64,000 nucleotides of DNA from Rhodomicrobium sp. R_RK_3 (GCF_002198715.1 NZ_MWLK01000032.1:116063-180062); one strand, 5' to 3'; positions 1-10,189 are shown, numbered from the stretch's first letter. The notes: generated from the sequence alone by a model not told the origin. Program-made: numbers and translations.

Positions 1-65
1 TGAAGCGATCCGCTAGGGGAGCCGAACCTCGTGAGCAACGGCGATATGATGAAGAAAACCGCTGA
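1..65 (+). CDS. BrnT-family toxin, C-terminal end only (partial)
   Basis: The frame open from base 3 to the TGA at 63-65 reads KRSARGAEPREQRRYDEENR. This matches the usual BrnT tail, in which an SAR motif is followed by a basic stretch and a YE-like end. BrnT toxins are RelE-fold ribonucleases that cut mRNA and are neutralised by an antitoxin encoded directly downstream. Here the toxin stop overlaps the start of an XRE-type antitoxin gene, which fits a coupled toxin-antitoxin operon. The rest of the gene lies outside the window, so catalytic residues cannot be checked. The call rests on 20 residues plus context. Confidence 0.6.
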   Translation, partial: KRSARGAEPREQRRYDEENR

Positions 66-393
66 GCGCGCGCGCGCATCCAAAGCCGATTGGGAGCGCT
101 TCGACGCCATGACGGATGCCGAGCGGCGGATTGCGGCCGAGAGCGATCCCGATGCCCAGCCCCTCACGGATGCCGATTTCGCGCGGCTGAAGCGGACGCC
201 GCCGGCGCGGATCATCCGGCGCGCTCTCGGGCTGAGCCAGGAGGAATTTGCCGCCAGATTTCATATTCCGATCGGCACCTTACGCGATTGGGAGCAAGGC
301 CGCTCGGAGCCGGATCAGGCGGCCCGCGCCTATCTGACCGTCATTGCGCGCGCGCCGGACGCGGTCAGCAAGGCTCTGAAGCCGCTTGCGTGA
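46..393 (+). CDS. XRE-type HTH antitoxin of a BrnT-like toxin
   Basis: A 115-residue protein with an N-terminal charged segment and a C-terminal helix-turn-helix at about residues 60-90 (LGLSQEEFAARF, then GTLRDWEQGRSEPD). It is typical of antitoxins that bind their own promoter and the toxin. I chose the ATG at 46 because it overlaps the upstream toxin stop at 63-65, as is common in toxin-antitoxin pairs. A GTG at 31 is also in frame. BrnA proper is a ribbon-helix-helix protein, so this is an XRE-type partner. HigA-like is an alternative name. The BrnT tail upstream makes a toxin-antitoxin role likely but not proven. Confidence 0.75.
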   Translation: MMKKTAERARASKADWERFDAMTDAERRIAAESDPDAQPLTDADFARLKRTPPARIIRRALGLSQEEFAARFHIPIGTLRDWEQGRSEPDQAARAYLTVIARAPDAVSKALKPLA

Positions 394-439
394 CGATCGA
401 ACATTCGCCTCAACCGCAGCCACAGGAGACCCCTCCCAT

Positions 440-1573
440 ATGGATGTAACGCAACTGGCCTTCAACACCGAAACCATGCTGGCAGGTCTGAGGCGTTGGG
501 TTGAGAGCGAGAGCCCGACTTACGACGCGGCGGCCGTCAGCCGGATGGTCGGGGTGGCCGCCGCCGACCTGTGGGACATGGGCGCGCTGGTCGAGCCGCT
601 GCCTGCCCCGCCCGGTCTCGGAGCCTGCGCGCGGGCGGCCTTTCCGCATCCGCGCGCCGGTGAGCCGGGCATCCTCATCATGGCGCATCTCGATACGGTG
701 CACCCTATCGGCACGCTGGGCAGGCTGCCCTTCCGGCTGGATGGCGGGCGCTGCTACGGCCCTGGCATTCTCGATATGAAGGGCGGCGGCTTCATCGCGC
801 TGCAGGCGGTGCACGCGCTCGCCAATGCGGGTGCCGCGACGCCCTTGCCGGTGCATGTACTGCTCACCTGCGACGAGGAAATCGGCAGTCCAGGCACGCG
901 CGAGCTGATCCTGGCCGAGGCCAGCCGCCACAAAAATGTGCTGGTGCCCGAGCCGGCGAGCCAGGGCCACGGCGTCACCACCGGGCGCTACGCCATCGCG
1001 CGGTTCAAGCTGACGGCGACAGGCCGCGCCAGCCATGCGGGCGCGAGGCTCAAGGACGGGCGCTCGGCGATCCGGGAAATGGCGAAGCAGATCCTCGCCA
1101 TCGAGGCGATGACCGGCGAGGATTGCACCTTCAGCGTCGGCGTCGTGCATGGCGGGCAGTGGGTGAATTGCGTCGCCACGGAATGCCGCGCCGAGGTGCT
1201 GAGCATGGCCAAGCGCCAGTCCGATCTCGACGCCGGCATCGAGCGGATGCTGGCGCTGAGCCATGGCGATGCGGACGGCGTCGGCTTTCAGGTCGAGCTG
1301 AGCGTGGTGCGCCCGGTCTGGGAGGCGGACGCGGCGACCATGCGGCTCTACGAGACGGCGCGGACGGTCGCGGCCTCGCTGGGGCTGGACTTGCCGCATG
1401 GCAGCTCGGGCGGCGGCTCAGACGGGAACTTCACCGGCGCGGCGGGCATTCCGACGCTCGATGGCCTCGGCCTGCGCGGTTCGGGCTATCATACGCTGAA
1501 TGAGCATATCGAGGTGGCGAGCCTCGCCGAGCGCGGGCGGCTGATGGCGGGGCTGTTGCTGGCGCTGGAGTAG
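440..1573 (+). CDS. M20-family metallopeptidase (carboxypeptidase G2-like)
   Basis: A 377-residue zinc hydrolase of the M20/ArgE/DapE/CPG2 family, which removes C-terminal glutamate or cleaves similar amide bonds. Visible motifs are HLDTVHP (His83, Asp85), the bridging aspartate in LDMKGGG (Asp112), the catalytic pair CDEE (Glu146/Glu147), a metal-ligand glutamate in VPEP and the C-terminal His in YHTLNEH. The ATG at 440 follows AGGAGA with suitable spacing. An upstream in-frame start at 386 would overlap the antitoxin gene and lacks such a site. The substrate cannot be read from the sequence; N-acyl-glutamate or folate-type substrates fit the CPG2 branch. Confidence 0.85.
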   Translation: MDVTQLAFNTETMLAGLRRWVESESPTYDAAAVSRMVGVAAADLWDMGALVEPLPAPPGLGACARAAFPHPRAGEPGILIMAHLDTVHPIGTLGRLPFRLDGGRCYGPGILDMKGGGFIALQAVHALANAGAATPLPVHVLLTCDEEIGSPGTRELILAEASRHKNVLVPEPASQGHGVTTGRYAIARFKLTATGRASHAGARLKDGRSAIREMAKQILAIEAMTGEDCTFSVGVVHGGQWVNCVATECRAEVLSMAKRQSDLDAGIERMLALSHGDADGVGFQVELSVVRPVWEADAATMRLYETARTVAASLGLDLPHGSSGGGSDGNFTGAAGIPTLDGLGLRGSGYHTLNEHIEVASLAERGRLMAGLLLALE

Positions 1574-1598
1574 GCAGGGGGGGAATAATGCATTGCCT

Positions 1599-1708
1599 CG
1601 TCGTCCCGGACGCCGCGAAGCGGCGAGCCGGGACCCAATGGCCGACCCGCGCTCACTGCGGCAAGAGGAGATGCGAGTAGGCCCCGGCTCTCCGGCCGGG
1701 GCGACGAG
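1599..1708. repeat. Dispersed intergenic repeat family B, copy 1
   Basis: About 110 bases beginning CGTCGTCCCGG and ending in CCGGGGCGACGAG. The left half holds the hairpin CCGCGAAGCGG and the motif GCCGGGACCCAAT. The middle shares CACTGCGGCAAGAGGAGA with the other copies at 35473, 47900 and 63960. The ends are partly inverted, so the transcript could fold. It fills the gap after the M20 gene and may act as a terminator or be a non-autonomous element. Confidence 0.8.
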
Positions 1709-1720
1709 TTTGGGGCGCCG

Positions 1721-1981
1721 CTAATAGAGCGAGGTGGGGATGCGCTCCCAGGGGATGAGGTGGTACGTGGCTATTGCGTAGACGGCGCCGAAGATGACGA
1801 TGGAGAGCGCCGTCGCGCCGAGAGCTTTTCGCAGGATGTGATGCGTGACGGGGGCGCTGTCCGCCGTGCCGGGTTCGATGGCGCCGGCATCGGCCTGAGT
1901 GTGCACGCCGATGGGCAGCACGATGAAGAATGCCAGCCACCAGCAGATGAAATAGATGCCGAGCGCGATGGGCAGGCTCAT
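1721..1981 (-). CDS. DUF1467 family small membrane protein
   Basis: An 86-residue protein with two hydrophobic segments, at about residues 4-24 (IALGIYFICWWLAFFIVLPIG) and 54-72. It has the shape of DUF1467, a small inner-membrane family known mainly from alphaproteobacteria. It lies downstream of mce and rnj on the same strand, a conserved neighbourhood in Hyphomicrobiales, usually near proS. No enzymatic motif is visible and the function is unknown. The 385-base gap to mce is filled by repeats. Confidence 0.75.
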   Translation of the reverse strand: MSLPIALGIYFICWWLAFFIVLPIGVHTQADAGAIEPGTADSAPVTHHILRKALGATALSIVIFGAVYAIATYHLIPWERIPTSLY

Positions 1982-2039
1982 TTGGGTCTCCGGCCTGCCC
2001 GCGGCAGGGTGCTAGGTCTTGCGCGAGGTGAGAGGAAAG

Positions 2040-2170
2040 CCCCCCTCACCCACCCGCCTGCGGCGGGAGCCCTCTCCCCGCAAGGGGTGAGGGCGAAGAA
2101 CGAGACGCCGCTTTCTTTTGCCCTCTCCCCTCGAGGGAGAGGGCGGGCGCGAAGCGACCGGGTGAGGGGG
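2040..2170. repeat. Dispersed intergenic repeat family C, full copy
   Basis: The element starts CCCCCTCACCC and ends with its exact inverse, GGGTGAGGGGG. Inside are the hairpins GCCTGCGGCGGG and CCTCTCCCCTCGAGGGAGAGG. Related half-copies flank the DUF559 gene at 19379 and 19772, and another lies near 63908. The inverted ends give it the build of a small non-autonomous element. Confidence 0.75.
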
Positions 2171-2296
2171 AGATGCCGGACACTGCGTGTCGATCATCCC
2201 GCAACTGCCGGTTCAGTTAGACGTGAACCTTTCCGCAATTGGCGAAAGCGGGGAGCAAATCTTCAGAAATCGAACCTTGCTCCGGCCTCACCCCTC

Positions 2297-2330
2297 GCGG
2301 CGTACTGGATCCCCCGCTTTCGCGGGAACT
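2297..2330. repeat. Family A repeat, partial copy
   Basis: GCGGCGTACTGGATC followed by CCCCGCTTTCGCGGGA is the right-hand end of the family A element found complete at 10543, 33531 and 55500. Only this half is recognisable here, between mce and the DUF1467 gene. Confidence 0.65.
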
Positions 2331-2366
2331 GCGCTGAGAGAACCCGGGCGATCCGATCCTCTCCGT

Positions 2367-2771
2367 CTAAGCCTGCTCCAATTCCACCAGCGTGCCGCAG
2401 AAATCCTTCGGGTGCAGGAACAGCACCGGCTTGCCGTGCGCCCCGATCTTCGGAGTGCCGTCGCCGAGGATACGGGCGCCTTTCTCGACCAGCGAGCGCG
2501 CCGCCGCGCCTATGTCGTCCACCTCATAGCAGATATGGTGGATGCCGCCATTCGGATTGCGTTCCAGAAACTTCGCGATCGGCGACTCCGCGCCGAGCGG
2601 CTCCAGCAATTCGATCTTGGTATTCGGCAGCTCGATGAAAACCGTCGTTACGCCGTGATCCGGCTGCGGCACCGCATCGGACAGGACAGCGCCCAGCATG
2701 TCCCGGTAAGTCGCGCTGGCGGCGGTCAGGTCGGGCACGGCGATGGCGACATGGTTCAAACGTCCGATCAT
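2367..2771 (-). CDS. mce: Methylmalonyl-CoA epimerase
   Basis: A 134-residue vicinal-oxygen-chelate (glyoxalase-fold) protein that interconverts (S)- and (R)-methylmalonyl-CoA in propionyl-CoA metabolism. The metal-ligand pattern is visible: His7 in RLNHVAIAV, the GGIHHICYEVDD segment, and a C-terminal glutamate in GTLVELEQA. The length is normal for the family. The ATG at 2771 has GGAGG eight bases upstream, so it is preferred over the GTG three codons earlier. It is 34 bases downstream of rnj on the same strand and probably shares its transcript. Confidence 0.9.
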   Translation of the reverse strand: MIGRLNHVAIAVPDLTAASATYRDMLGAVLSDAVPQPDHGVTTVFIELPNTKIELLEPLGAESPIAKFLERNPNGGIHHICYEVDDIGAAARSLVEKGARILGDGTPKIGAHGKPVLFLHPKDFCGTLVELEQA

Positions 2772-2805
2772 GGCGGCCACCTCCCGGTCGTCAGTCTCTA
2801 GCCGA

Positions 2806-4485
2806 TTAAACTACAGAAACCATGACGCTGCATATCGGCTTCTTGCCCCAGGCATTGTTGATGGCGGCGCGCACCGACTTGCGCACGGCCTCGCCGACCA
2901 GCTCCGGGCTTTTCCGCCGCGCCCGCGGAATGCTCTGAATGGCCCCGAAGGCGGCCTTGATGGCGATCTCCTCGAAACTATCGCCGCCGGAATCGAGCTT
3001 GGGCACGCCCGACATCGACACTTGCGGCTCCGCCGCCATCTCGCCGGCCGCCGTCATCGTCACGGCGACCACGACGCTGCCGACAAAGCTCAGCTTGCGG
3101 CGCTGGCGGATGGAGTCCTCGTCGCCCGGAATGAGGATGCCGCCGTCGCGATAGATGCGGCCGACCGGCGCGTCATCGACGATCTCGGGCTCGCCGGGCA
3201 GCAGGCGCAGCATATTGCCGTTGCGCATCTGGCTGACGGCGGCGATGCCGCGCTCGCGGGCGAAGGTCACATGCGCCTCGAGATGACGGGACTCGCCATG
3301 CACGGGGACGACGGCTTTCGGGCGCAGCCAGTCATAGAGCTGGCCGACCTCGCCCCGGCGCGGATGGCCTGAGGTGTGGATCGGGCCGCCGGCCCATTCC
3401 GTCATCACCTCGACGCCCATGTCGGCGAGCTTGTTCTGGATGCGGATGATGCCGCTTTCATTGCCGGGAATGGCCCTTGCGGAAAAGATCACCAGATCGC
3501 CGCGGCTCAGCGTTACCTGCGGATGCTGGTTCTCGGCGACGCGGGCGAGCGCGGCGCGCGGCTCGCCCTGGCTGCCGGTCAAAAGGGCGACGACATTTTC
3601 CGGCGGCAGATGGCCGTAATCTTCCTCGTTCAGCGTCTTGACGCTCTCGGGCCACAGCCCGGTCTCGCGCGCCAGATCGACGATGCGGTGCATGGAGCGG
3701 CCGACCAGCACCAGATGGCGGTCGGCGGCTTCGGCGGCGTGGGCGATGTTCAAGAGCCGCGCGACGCTCGAGGCAAAGCTGGTGATCGCCACCCGGCCGC
3801 GCGCACGCTTGATGATCTGCGCCAGCGACAGCGCCACGTCCTTTTCGGACGCGGTGACGCCGTCGCTCAGAATGTTGGTGCTGTCGCTAACGACGACATC
3901 GACGCCCTCGTCGCCGAGCAGCCTCAGCTTCTTCTCGTCGGTCGGCGCGCCGAGGCCCGGATGGAGGTCGATCTTCCAATCGGCGGTGTGCAGCACGGTG
4001 CCGAGTTCGGTGCGGATGGCGACCGCGCTGGTCTCGGGGATGGAATGCGCCATGGTGACGAGATCGACGTCGAACGGGCCGATATTCAGCCGTCCGCCGA
4101 GCGGAATTTCATGCAGCGGCACGTCGTTGCGCCAGGGCGTCTCGTGCAGCTTCTCCTTCAGCATCGCCATGGTGAACTTGGTGCCGTAGACCGGCGCGCC
4201 GAGCCGCGGCCACATCTCGGCGACGGCGCCAAAATGGTCCTCATGGGCGTGGGTGATCAGGATGCCGACGAGATTGTTGCGCTCCTCCTCGATGAAACGC
4301 AGGTCGGGCAGCACGAGATCGACGCCCGGCTCGCGGTCGTCGGGGAAGGTGACGCCGAGATCGACCATCAGCCATTTGCGCCGCCGGGGCGTGCCGAGTC
4401 CGTAAAGATAGACGTTCATGCCGATCTCGCCCACCCCGCCAAGGGGGAGGAGGACCAGCTCGTTCTCATTGCCGCGCGCCGCCAT
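2806..4485 (-). CDS. rnj: Ribonuclease J
   Basis: A 559-residue metallo-beta-lactamase/beta-CASP ribonuclease that degrades and matures RNA in the cytoplasm, with 5'-3' exonuclease and endonuclease activity in studied members. The zinc signature HAHEDH is at residues 79-84, preceded by GGVGEIGMN. The beta-CASP region (about 220-390) carries SGHPRRGEV and VPVHGESRHL. The length fits bacterial RNase J. The stop-to-start distance to birA is zero, so it is probably translated from the birA or nuo transcript. Confidence 0.93.
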   Translation of the reverse strand: MAARGNENELVLLPLGGVGEIGMNVYLYGLGTPRRRKWLMVDLGVTFPDDREPGVDLVLPDLRFIEEERNNLVGILITHAHEDHFGAVAEMWPRLGAPVYGTKFTMAMLKEKLHETPWRNDVPLHEIPLGGRLNIGPFDVDLVTMAHSIPETSAVAIRTELGTVLHTADWKIDLHPGLGAPTDEKKLRLLGDEGVDVVVSDSTNILSDGVTASEKDVALSLAQIIKRARGRVAITSFASSVARLLNIAHAAEAADRHLVLVGRSMHRIVDLARETGLWPESVKTLNEEDYGHLPPENVVALLTGSQGEPRAALARVAENQHPQVTLSRGDLVIFSARAIPGNESGIIRIQNKLADMGVEVMTEWAGGPIHTSGHPRRGEVGQLYDWLRPKAVVPVHGESRHLEAHVTFARERGIAAVSQMRNGNMLRLLPGEPEIVDDAPVGRIYRDGGILIPGDEDSIRQRRKLSFVGSVVVAVTMTAAGEMAAEPQVSMSGVPKLDSGGDSFEEIAIKAAFGAIQSIPRARRKSPELVGEAVRKSVRAAINNAWGKKPICSVMVSVV

Positions 4486-5262
4486 TCAAGCCTCGATTCC
4501 AATGGCGACATCGCCCGCCGTGATGCGTTTCTCCTCGCCGCTGGCCAGTGCCAGCCGCAGCGCGCCGGCTTCGTCGATGCCGAGAAAGCTGCCTGTCAGC
4601 CGCGTGCCGCCGAGATTGACCGAGATCGGTCCGCCGAGCGGCTTGGCGCGTTCGAGCCAGGCCTCGCGGATTTCGTGAAAATTCTGGCCGTCGCGCCAGC
4701 GGGCGATCCACTCCGCCGTGGTCCAGGCGAGCGCCGCGAAGGTCTGCGCCGGGGTGGCGTCGATGCCGGCCGCCGCCAGCGAGGCGACCGCGCGGCCGAG
4801 ATTGCCGGGCGCCTCGGCCAGGTTCAGGCCGGTGCCGATGACGATGGCCGCCGCGTCTGTCGCGGGGCTGGCGGCGCTCTCCAGCAGGATGCCGCCGAGC
4901 TTGCCGCCGTCCAAGAGGATGTCGTTCGGCCATTTCAGCCGCAGCGCGGGGCGCAGGCCGGAGCCCGCCGCGACCGCGCCGATAGCATCATAGGCGGCGA
5001 CGCCCGCCAGCAGCGAAAGCTGCAAGGCGGTGACCAGCGGCACGCGCGGCCGGATCAGGAGGCTGGCGTAGAGATTGCCCTCGGGCGATGTCCAGCCCCG
5101 CCCGGAGCGCCCGCGCCCCGCGCCCTGCGCGCCGGCCCAGATCCAGACGCCGCCCGGATCGCCCTGCCCCGCCTGCCGCAGCGCTTCGGCATTGGTGCTA
5201 TCGATCGTCTCATGGAAGACCAGCCTGTAGCCGGTCGGCAGATCGATGCCACCATGCGCCAT
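4486..5262 (-). CDS. birA: Biotin--[acetyl-CoA-carboxylase] ligase
   Basis: A 258-residue monofunctional biotin protein ligase that activates biotin as biotinyl-AMP and attaches it to the biotin carrier protein. The ATP/biotin loop is seen as GAGRGRSGRGW, followed by KWPNDILLDGGKLGGIL. The N-terminal DNA-binding domain of E. coli BirA is absent, so it should not repress biotin genes. It begins 12 bases after nuoN and abuts rnj. nuoN-birA-rnj is a recurrent order in Hyphomicrobiales. Confidence 0.93.
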   Translation of the reverse strand: MAHGGIDLPTGYRLVFHETIDSTNAEALRQAGQGDPGGVWIWAGAQGAGRGRSGRGWTSPEGNLYASLLIRPRVPLVTALQLSLLAGVAAYDAIGAVAAGSGLRPALRLKWPNDILLDGGKLGGILLESAASPATDAAAIVIGTGLNLAEAPGNLGRAVASLAAAGIDATPAQTFAALAWTTAEWIARWRDGQNFHEIREAWLERAKPLGGPISVNLGGTRLTGSFLGIDEAGALRLALASGEEKRITAGDVAIGIEA

Positions 5263-5274
5263 GGCCCTGGCGCC

Positions 5275-6711
5275 CTAGAACAGCGACCTGGCGGCTGCCT
5301 CGGCGGCGGTCACCAGGAGATTGATGGGGATGAACAGGAACAGCGTGATGACGCCGGTGACGGCGAGCACGAAGCGCAGCTTGCCCGGCATCGGCTCGAA
5401 ATTGGCGGCCGGTTCCTGGAAGTACATCTTCGAGATGATGGCGAGGTAATAGAAGGTGCTCACCACCGAAGTCAGCACGCCGAGCACGGCCAGCCAGAAC
5501 AGCCCGGCCTGGATCGCGGCGGTGAAGACGAAATATTTGGCGAAGAAGCCGGCGAGCGGCGGAATGCCCGCCATCGAGAACAGCAGCATGGCCAGCATGA
5601 AGGCCAGCATCGGCTGGTGGCGCGACAGGCCGGACAGTTCTGCGATGTCCTCGACATGGCCGCCCTTGCGGCGCATGGCCAGGATGCAGGCGAAGGTGCC
5701 GAGCGTCATCACCACATAGATGGCGAGATAGATCATCACGCCCTTGACGCCTTCGGGCGTGCCCGCCGCGATGCCGACCAGCGCGTAGCCGACATGGCCG
5801 ATCGAGGAATAGGCCATTAGGCGCTTGATGTTGGTCTGGCCGATGGCGGCGAAGGCGCCGAGCAGCATCGAGCCGACCGAGACCGCGATGACGATCTGCT
5901 TCCAGTCGGTGGCGACCGCCGGGAAGGCGTCCTCGACCAGCCGGATCAGCATGGCGAAGGCGGCGACCTTCGGCGCGGCGGCGAGGAAGGCGGTGACCGG
6001 CGTCGGCGCGCCCTGATAGACGTCCGGCGTCCACATATGGAAGGGCACGGCGGAGAGCTTGAAGGCGACGCCGCAGAGGATGAAGACGAGCCCGAAGACG
6101 AGGCCGATATTGCTGCCGGAGGTTTGCAGCACCGAGGCGATGCCGGCGAAGCTCATCGTGCCGGTGAAGCCGTAGACCAGCGAGCAGCCATAGAGCAGCA
6201 GCCCCGAGGACAGCGCGCCGAGCACGAAATATTTCAGCCCGGCTTCCGCCGAGAGCACGGAGTCGCGGCGGAAGGCGCAGAGGACATAGAGCGCGAGGCT
6301 TTGCAGCTCCAGCGCCATGTAGAGCGAGATCAGGTTGTTCGCCGAGGCCATCAGCATCATGCCGACGGTCGAGAGCAGCGCGATCACCGGGAATTCGAAT
6401 TTCAGGATCTTGGCATCGCGCAGATAGTCGAAGGAGAGGATCAGCGCGAAGCCGGAGCCGCCGAGGATCAGGAGCTTCATGAAGCGGGCGAAATCATCGA
6501 CGATGACGGCGCCGTCGAAAAGCTGCACCGCGCCGGGCGCCTGCATGAGCACCAGCGCGCCTGTGGCGGCGAGGATGAGGACGGCCAGCCAGCCGGGGAC
6601 TTCGCTCTCCCGGTCGCCGCCGAAGACGCCGTACATGAGCAGCGCCATCGCGGCGAGGGCGAGGAAGATTTCCGGGAAGATCGGCGCGTAGATTGCGAGG
6701 GCCGGCGGCAT
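5275..6711 (-). CDS. nuoN: NADH-quinone oxidoreductase subunit N
   Basis: A 478-residue antiporter-like membrane subunit of complex I, with about 14 predicted transmembrane helices. It is one of three related proton-pumping subunits (L, M, N). The conserved segments [13 protein letters not shown] and [20 protein letters not shown], with the lysine and proline of the pumping channel, are visible. Its ATG overlaps the nuoM stop by one base (TAATG), which suggests coupled translation. Confidence 0.96.
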   Translation of the reverse strand: MPPALAIYAPIFPEIFLALAAMALLMYGVFGGDRESEVPGWLAVLILAATGALVLMQAPGAVQLFDGAVIVDDFARFMKLLILGGSGFALILSFDYLRDAKILKFEFPVIALLSTVGMMLMASANNLISLYMALELQSLALYVLCAFRRDSVLSAEAGLKYFVLGALSSGLLLYGCSLVYGFTGTMSFAGIASVLQTSGSNIGLVFGLVFILCGVAFKLSAVPFHMWTPDVYQGAPTPVTAFLAAAPKVAAFAMLIRLVEDAFPAVATDWKQIVIAVSVGSMLLGAFAAIGQTNIKRLMAYSSIGHVGYALVGIAAGTPEGVKGVMIYLAIYVVMTLGTFACILAMRRKGGHVEDIAELSGLSRHQPMLAFMLAMLLFSMAGIPPLAGFFAKYFVFTAAIQAGLFWLAVLGVLTSVVSTFYYLAIISKMYFQEPAANFEPMPGKLRFVLAVTGVITLFLFIPINLLVTAAEAAARSLF

Positions 6712-8231
6712 TATTTCTCCTCCGCGGCGGCGAGCTGGGGCGGCATCGCGGCCGCCAGATCCTGCTTATAGTCCGCGATCAGCTTGTCGACCGCAACGGC
6801 GGTCACGTCCATTACCGGCTTGGGATAGATGCCGAAAAGCAGCGTCAGCAACACGAGCGGCGCCAAGACGGCGATCTCGCGCGCATCGAGATCGAGGATG
6901 CCGGCAAGGCTCGGCTTGTCCAGCTTGCCGAAGATCACCCGGCGATAAAGCCAGAGCGCATAGACTGCCGACAGGATCACGCCGCTGGTCGCGAACAGCG
7001 CCACCCAGGTGTTGATGCGGAACGCGCCCGTCAGCGAGAGGAACTCGCCGATGAAGCCGCTGGTGCCTGGCAGGCCGACATTGGCCATGGTGAACACCAT
7101 GAAGCAGGCGGCATAGAGCGGCATCCGGTCGGCAAGGCCGCCATAGGCGGAAATCTCGCGCGTGTGCATGCGGTCGTAGATGACGCCGACGCAGAGGAAC
7201 AGAGCCGCCGAGACGATGCCGTGGCTGAGCATCTGGAAGATGCCGCCCTGCACGCCCTGCGCCGTCAGCGTGAAGACGCCGAGCGTGACGAAGCCCATAT
7301 GGGCGACGGAGGAATAGGCGATCAGCTTCTTGATGTCTTCCTGCGCGAAGGCGACCATCGACGTGTAGATGATGGCGACGACGCTCAGCACATAGACGAG
7401 CGGCGCGAGGTCCGCCGAGGCGAGCGGGAACATCGGGATCGAGAAGCGCAGGAAGCCGTAGCCGCCCATTTTCAGCAGCACACCGGCCAGGATGACGGAG
7501 CCGGCGGTCGGGGCTTCAACATGGGCGTCCGGCAGCCAGGTGTGAACCGGCCACATCGGCATCTTCACCGCGAAGGAGGCAAAGAACGCGACCCACAGCC
7601 AGGTCTGCATCTTCGGCGGGAAGTCGAAGGCGAGCAGCGTCGGGATGTCGGTGGTGCCAGCCTGCCAGTACATCGCCATGATGGCGAGCAGCATCAAGAC
7701 CGAGCCGAGCAGCGTGTAGAGGAAGAATTTAAACGAGGCGTAGACGCGCCGCTTGCCGCCCCAGACGCCGATGATCAGGAACATCGGGATCAGGCCGCCT
7801 TCGAAGAACAGGTAGAACACGATCAGGTCCAGCGCGCAGAAGACGCCAATCATCAGCGTCTCCAGCACCAGGAAGGCGATCATATATTCCTTCACCCGGC
7901 TCTCGACCGACTGCCAGCTCGCCAGGATGCAGAGCGGCATCAGGAAGGTGGTCAGGATCACGAACAGCATCGAAATGCCGTCGACGCCGAGGTGGTAGGT
8001 GATGGTGCCGCCGATCCAGTCGCGCTTTTCGACGAACTGGAAGGCCGCCGTGGAGGCGTCGAAATCGCGCCAGATCAGCAGCGAAACGACGAAGGTGACG
8101 ATGGTCGTCCACAGCGCGATATAGCGGGCGTTGCGGATGGCGGCGCCGTCATCGCCGCGCAGCACGAGGATGAAGAACGCGCCCACCAGGGGCAGGAAAA
8201 TGATGGTCGAAAGGATCGGCCAGCCGGTCAT
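6711..8231 (-). CDS. nuoM: NADH-quinone oxidoreductase subunit M
   Basis: A proton-pumping membrane subunit of complex I (506 residues from this start). Diagnostic segments are [14 protein letters not shown] near residue 140, [19 protein letters not shown], and [15 protein letters not shown] chose the ATG at 8231, giving MTGWPIL, because it lies four bases after the nuoL stop. The longer reading from 8270 would overlap nuoL and adds a polar, non-membrane leader. Confidence 0.96.
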   Translation of the reverse strand: MTGWPILSTIIFLPLVGAFFILVLRGDDGAAIRNARYIALWTTIVTFVVSLLIWRDFDASTAAFQFVEKRDWIGGTITYHLGVDGISMLFVILTTFLMPLCILASWQSVESRVKEYMIAFLVLETLMIGVFCALDLIVFYLFFEGGLIPMFLIIGVWGGKRRVYASFKFFLYTLLGSVLMLLAIMAMYWQAGTTDIPTLLAFDFPPKMQTWLWVAFFASFAVKMPMWPVHTWLPDAHVEAPTAGSVILAGVLLKMGGYGFLRFSIPMFPLASADLAPLVYVLSVVAIIYTSMVAFAQEDIKKLIAYSSVAHMGFVTLGVFTLTAQGVQGGIFQMLSHGIVSAALFLCVGVIYDRMHTREISAYGGLADRMPLYAACFMVFTMANVGLPGTSGFIGEFLSLTGAFRINTWVALFATSGVILSAVYALWLYRRVIFGKLDKPSLAGILDLDAREIAVLAPLVLLTLLFGIYPKPVMDVTAVAVDKLIADYKQDLAAAMPPQLAAAEEK

Positions 8232-8235
8232 GGGA

Positions 8236-10182
8236 CTAATAGCCTTTCCAGAACTGCGCCCAGTAGACATAGGCGAAATAGGACACGATCAGCGCGATCC
8301 CGATCAGCATCACGAAAGCGTAGTGATAGACGAAGCCGGTTTGCAGCCGCACGACGCGATTGGTCACATCGATGACGCGGGCGGAGATGCCGTCCGGGCC
8401 GAGCCCGTCGATGATGCGGCCATCGCCGATCTTCCAGAGCTGGCGGGAGAGCCAGATATAGGGGCGGACGAAGATCAGGTCGTAGAGCTCGTCGATATAC
8501 CACTTATTATAGAGGAAGGCGTGGATCGGCTTGAACGTCTTGATCAGAACCGCCGGGGTTGAGGGCACCGCGATATAGGAGAACCAGGCAACGACGAAGC
8601 CGGCGACCATCATCACGGTCGGGCTCCACACCACCCAGGCCGGGCTGTGATGCGCGTGTTCCAGAATGTGGTTGTCGGGGCCGGTGAACAGCGCGCCGCG
8701 CCAGAAATGGGCATAATCCTCGCCGACGAAATAATCCTTGCCGAGATAGCCCGCGAACAGCGCGCCCGCCGCCAAGACGAACAGCGGCACCAGCATCACC
8801 CAGGGCGATTCATGCGGGTGGACATGGTGCTCGTCATAGCGGGGCTTGCCGAAGAAGGCCATGAAGATCAGCCGCCAGGAATAGGCGCTGGTCAGGAAGG
8901 CCGCCGCCAACAGCAGCCAGAACGCCCAATTGGCGACTTCGGTCTCCCGCGCATAGGCAACCTCGATGATGGTGTCCTTGGAGAAATAGCCCGCCGTGAA
9001 CGGGAAGCCCGTCAGCGCCAGCGTGCCGATCACCATCAGCGCGAAGGTCAGCGGGATGCTTTTGCGAAGCCCGCCCATATTGCGCAAATCCTGCTCGTCA
9101 TGCAGCGCGTGGATCACCGAGCCGGCGCCGAGGAACAGCAGCGCCTTGAAGAAGGCGTGGGTGAAGAGGTGGAACATGCCGGCCGAATAGGCGCCGACGC
9201 CCATGGCGACGAACATGTAGCCGAGCTGCGAGCAGGTCGAATAGGCGATGACGCGCTTGATGTCGTTCTGGGCGATGCCGACCGTTGCGGCAAAGATCGC
9301 GGTCAGCGCGCCGATGCCGGTGACGACTTGCAGCGCGACCGGGGCGAGTTCGAACAGCGGCGACAGTCGCGCCACCATGAACACGCCCGCCGTCACCATG
9401 GTGGCGGCGTGGATCAGGGCGGAGACCGGGGTCGGGCCTTCCATGGCGTCGGGCAGCCAGGTGTGCAGCAGGAACTGCGCCGACTTGCCCATCGCGCCGA
9501 CGAAAAGCAGCAGGCACAGCGTGGTCAGCGTGTCGAGCTGATAGCCGAGGAACTCCATGGTCTTGCCGACATGGTCGGGCGCGGAGGCAAAGATCGCATC
9601 GAACGAGATCGTGCCGAAGACCGTGAAGACGCCGAAAATGCCGAGCGCAAAGCCGAAATCGCCGACGCGGTTGACCACGAAGGCCTTGATCGCCGCCGCG
9701 TTGGCGGAGGGCTTGTGATACCAGAAGCCGATCAGCAGGTATGAAGCGAGGCCCACGCCCTCCCAGCCCATGAAGAGCTGGAGGAGATTGTCGGCGGTCA
9801 CCAGCATCAGCATAGCGAAGGTGAACAGCGACAAATAGGCGAAGAAGCGCGGCTGGCTGTCGTCATGCGACATGTAGCCGATGGAGTAGATGTGGACGAG
9901 CGCCGAGACGGTGTTCACGACGACCAGCATCACCGCGGTCAGCGTGTCGATGCGCAGCGACCAGTTGGCTTGCAACTCGCCCGAGCGGACCCATTCCATG
10001 ATCGGGATGCGGGCATCCTCGCCCGACAGGCCGACACGGTAGAAGGCAACCCAGGACAGGACAGCGCCGGTGGTCAGCAGCGCGCTGGTTATCAGCCCGG
10101 CCGGCCTGGCGCCAAGCCAGCGGCCGAACAGCCCGGCAATGAGCGCTCCGATCAGCGGCAGGAAAACGATCGCCGAATACAT
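8236..10182 (-). CDS. nuoL: NADH-quinone oxidoreductase subunit L
   Basis: A 648-residue complex I subunit, the most distal pump, with the long amphipathic lateral helix and extra C-terminal membrane segments typical of NuoL. Motifs are [36 protein letters not shown] and [16 protein letters not shown]. The C-terminal part ([11 protein letters not shown], then a final membrane helix) matches alphaproteobacterial NuoL. Start ATG at 10182, seven bases after the nuoK stop. Confidence 0.96.
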   Translation of the reverse strand: MYSAIVFLPLIGALIAGLFGRWLGARPAGLITSALLTTGAVLSWVAFYRVGLSGEDARIPIMEWVRSGELQANWSLRIDTLTAVMLVVVNTVSALVHIYSIGYMSHDDSQPRFFAYLSLFTFAMLMLVTADNLLQLFMGWEGVGLASYLLIGFWYHKPSANAAAIKAFVVNRVGDFGFALGIFGVFTVFGTISFDAIFASAPDHVGKTMEFLGYQLDTLTTLCLLLFVGAMGKSAQFLLHTWLPDAMEGPTPVSALIHAATMVTAGVFMVARLSPLFELAPVALQVVTGIGALTAIFAATVGIAQNDIKRVIAYSTCSQLGYMFVAMGVGAYSAGMFHLFTHAFFKALLFLGAGSVIHALHDEQDLRNMGGLRKSIPLTFALMVIGTLALTGFPFTAGYFSKDTIIEVAYARETEVANWAFWLLLAAAFLTSAYSWRLIFMAFFGKPRYDEHHVHPHESPWVMLVPLFVLAAGALFAGYLGKDYFVGEDYAHFWRGALFTGPDNHILEHAHHSPAWVVWSPTVMMVAGFVVAWFSYIAVPSTPAVLIKTFKPIHAFLYNKWYIDELYDLIFVRPYIWLSRQLWKIGDGRIIDGLGPDGISARVIDVTNRVVRLQTGFVYHYAFVMLIGIALIVSYFAYVYWAQFWKGY

Positions 10183-10189
10183 GCGGCCG

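Noticed and set aside
1599..2330. CRISPR-like repeats
   Set aside because: The repeats are dispersed, of different families and not regularly spaced; there is no spacer structure or cas gene.
3376..5820. 814-codon open frame on the plus strand
   Set aside because: It is antisense to rnj, birA and nuoN, which have clear motifs. Its translation is Arg/Gly/Asp/His-rich low-complexity sequence, as expected for a shadow in GC-rich DNA.
6693..8375. 560-codon plus-strand frame
   Set aside because: It mirrors nuoM on the opposite strand; composition is rich in Glu, Arg, His and Gln with no domain.
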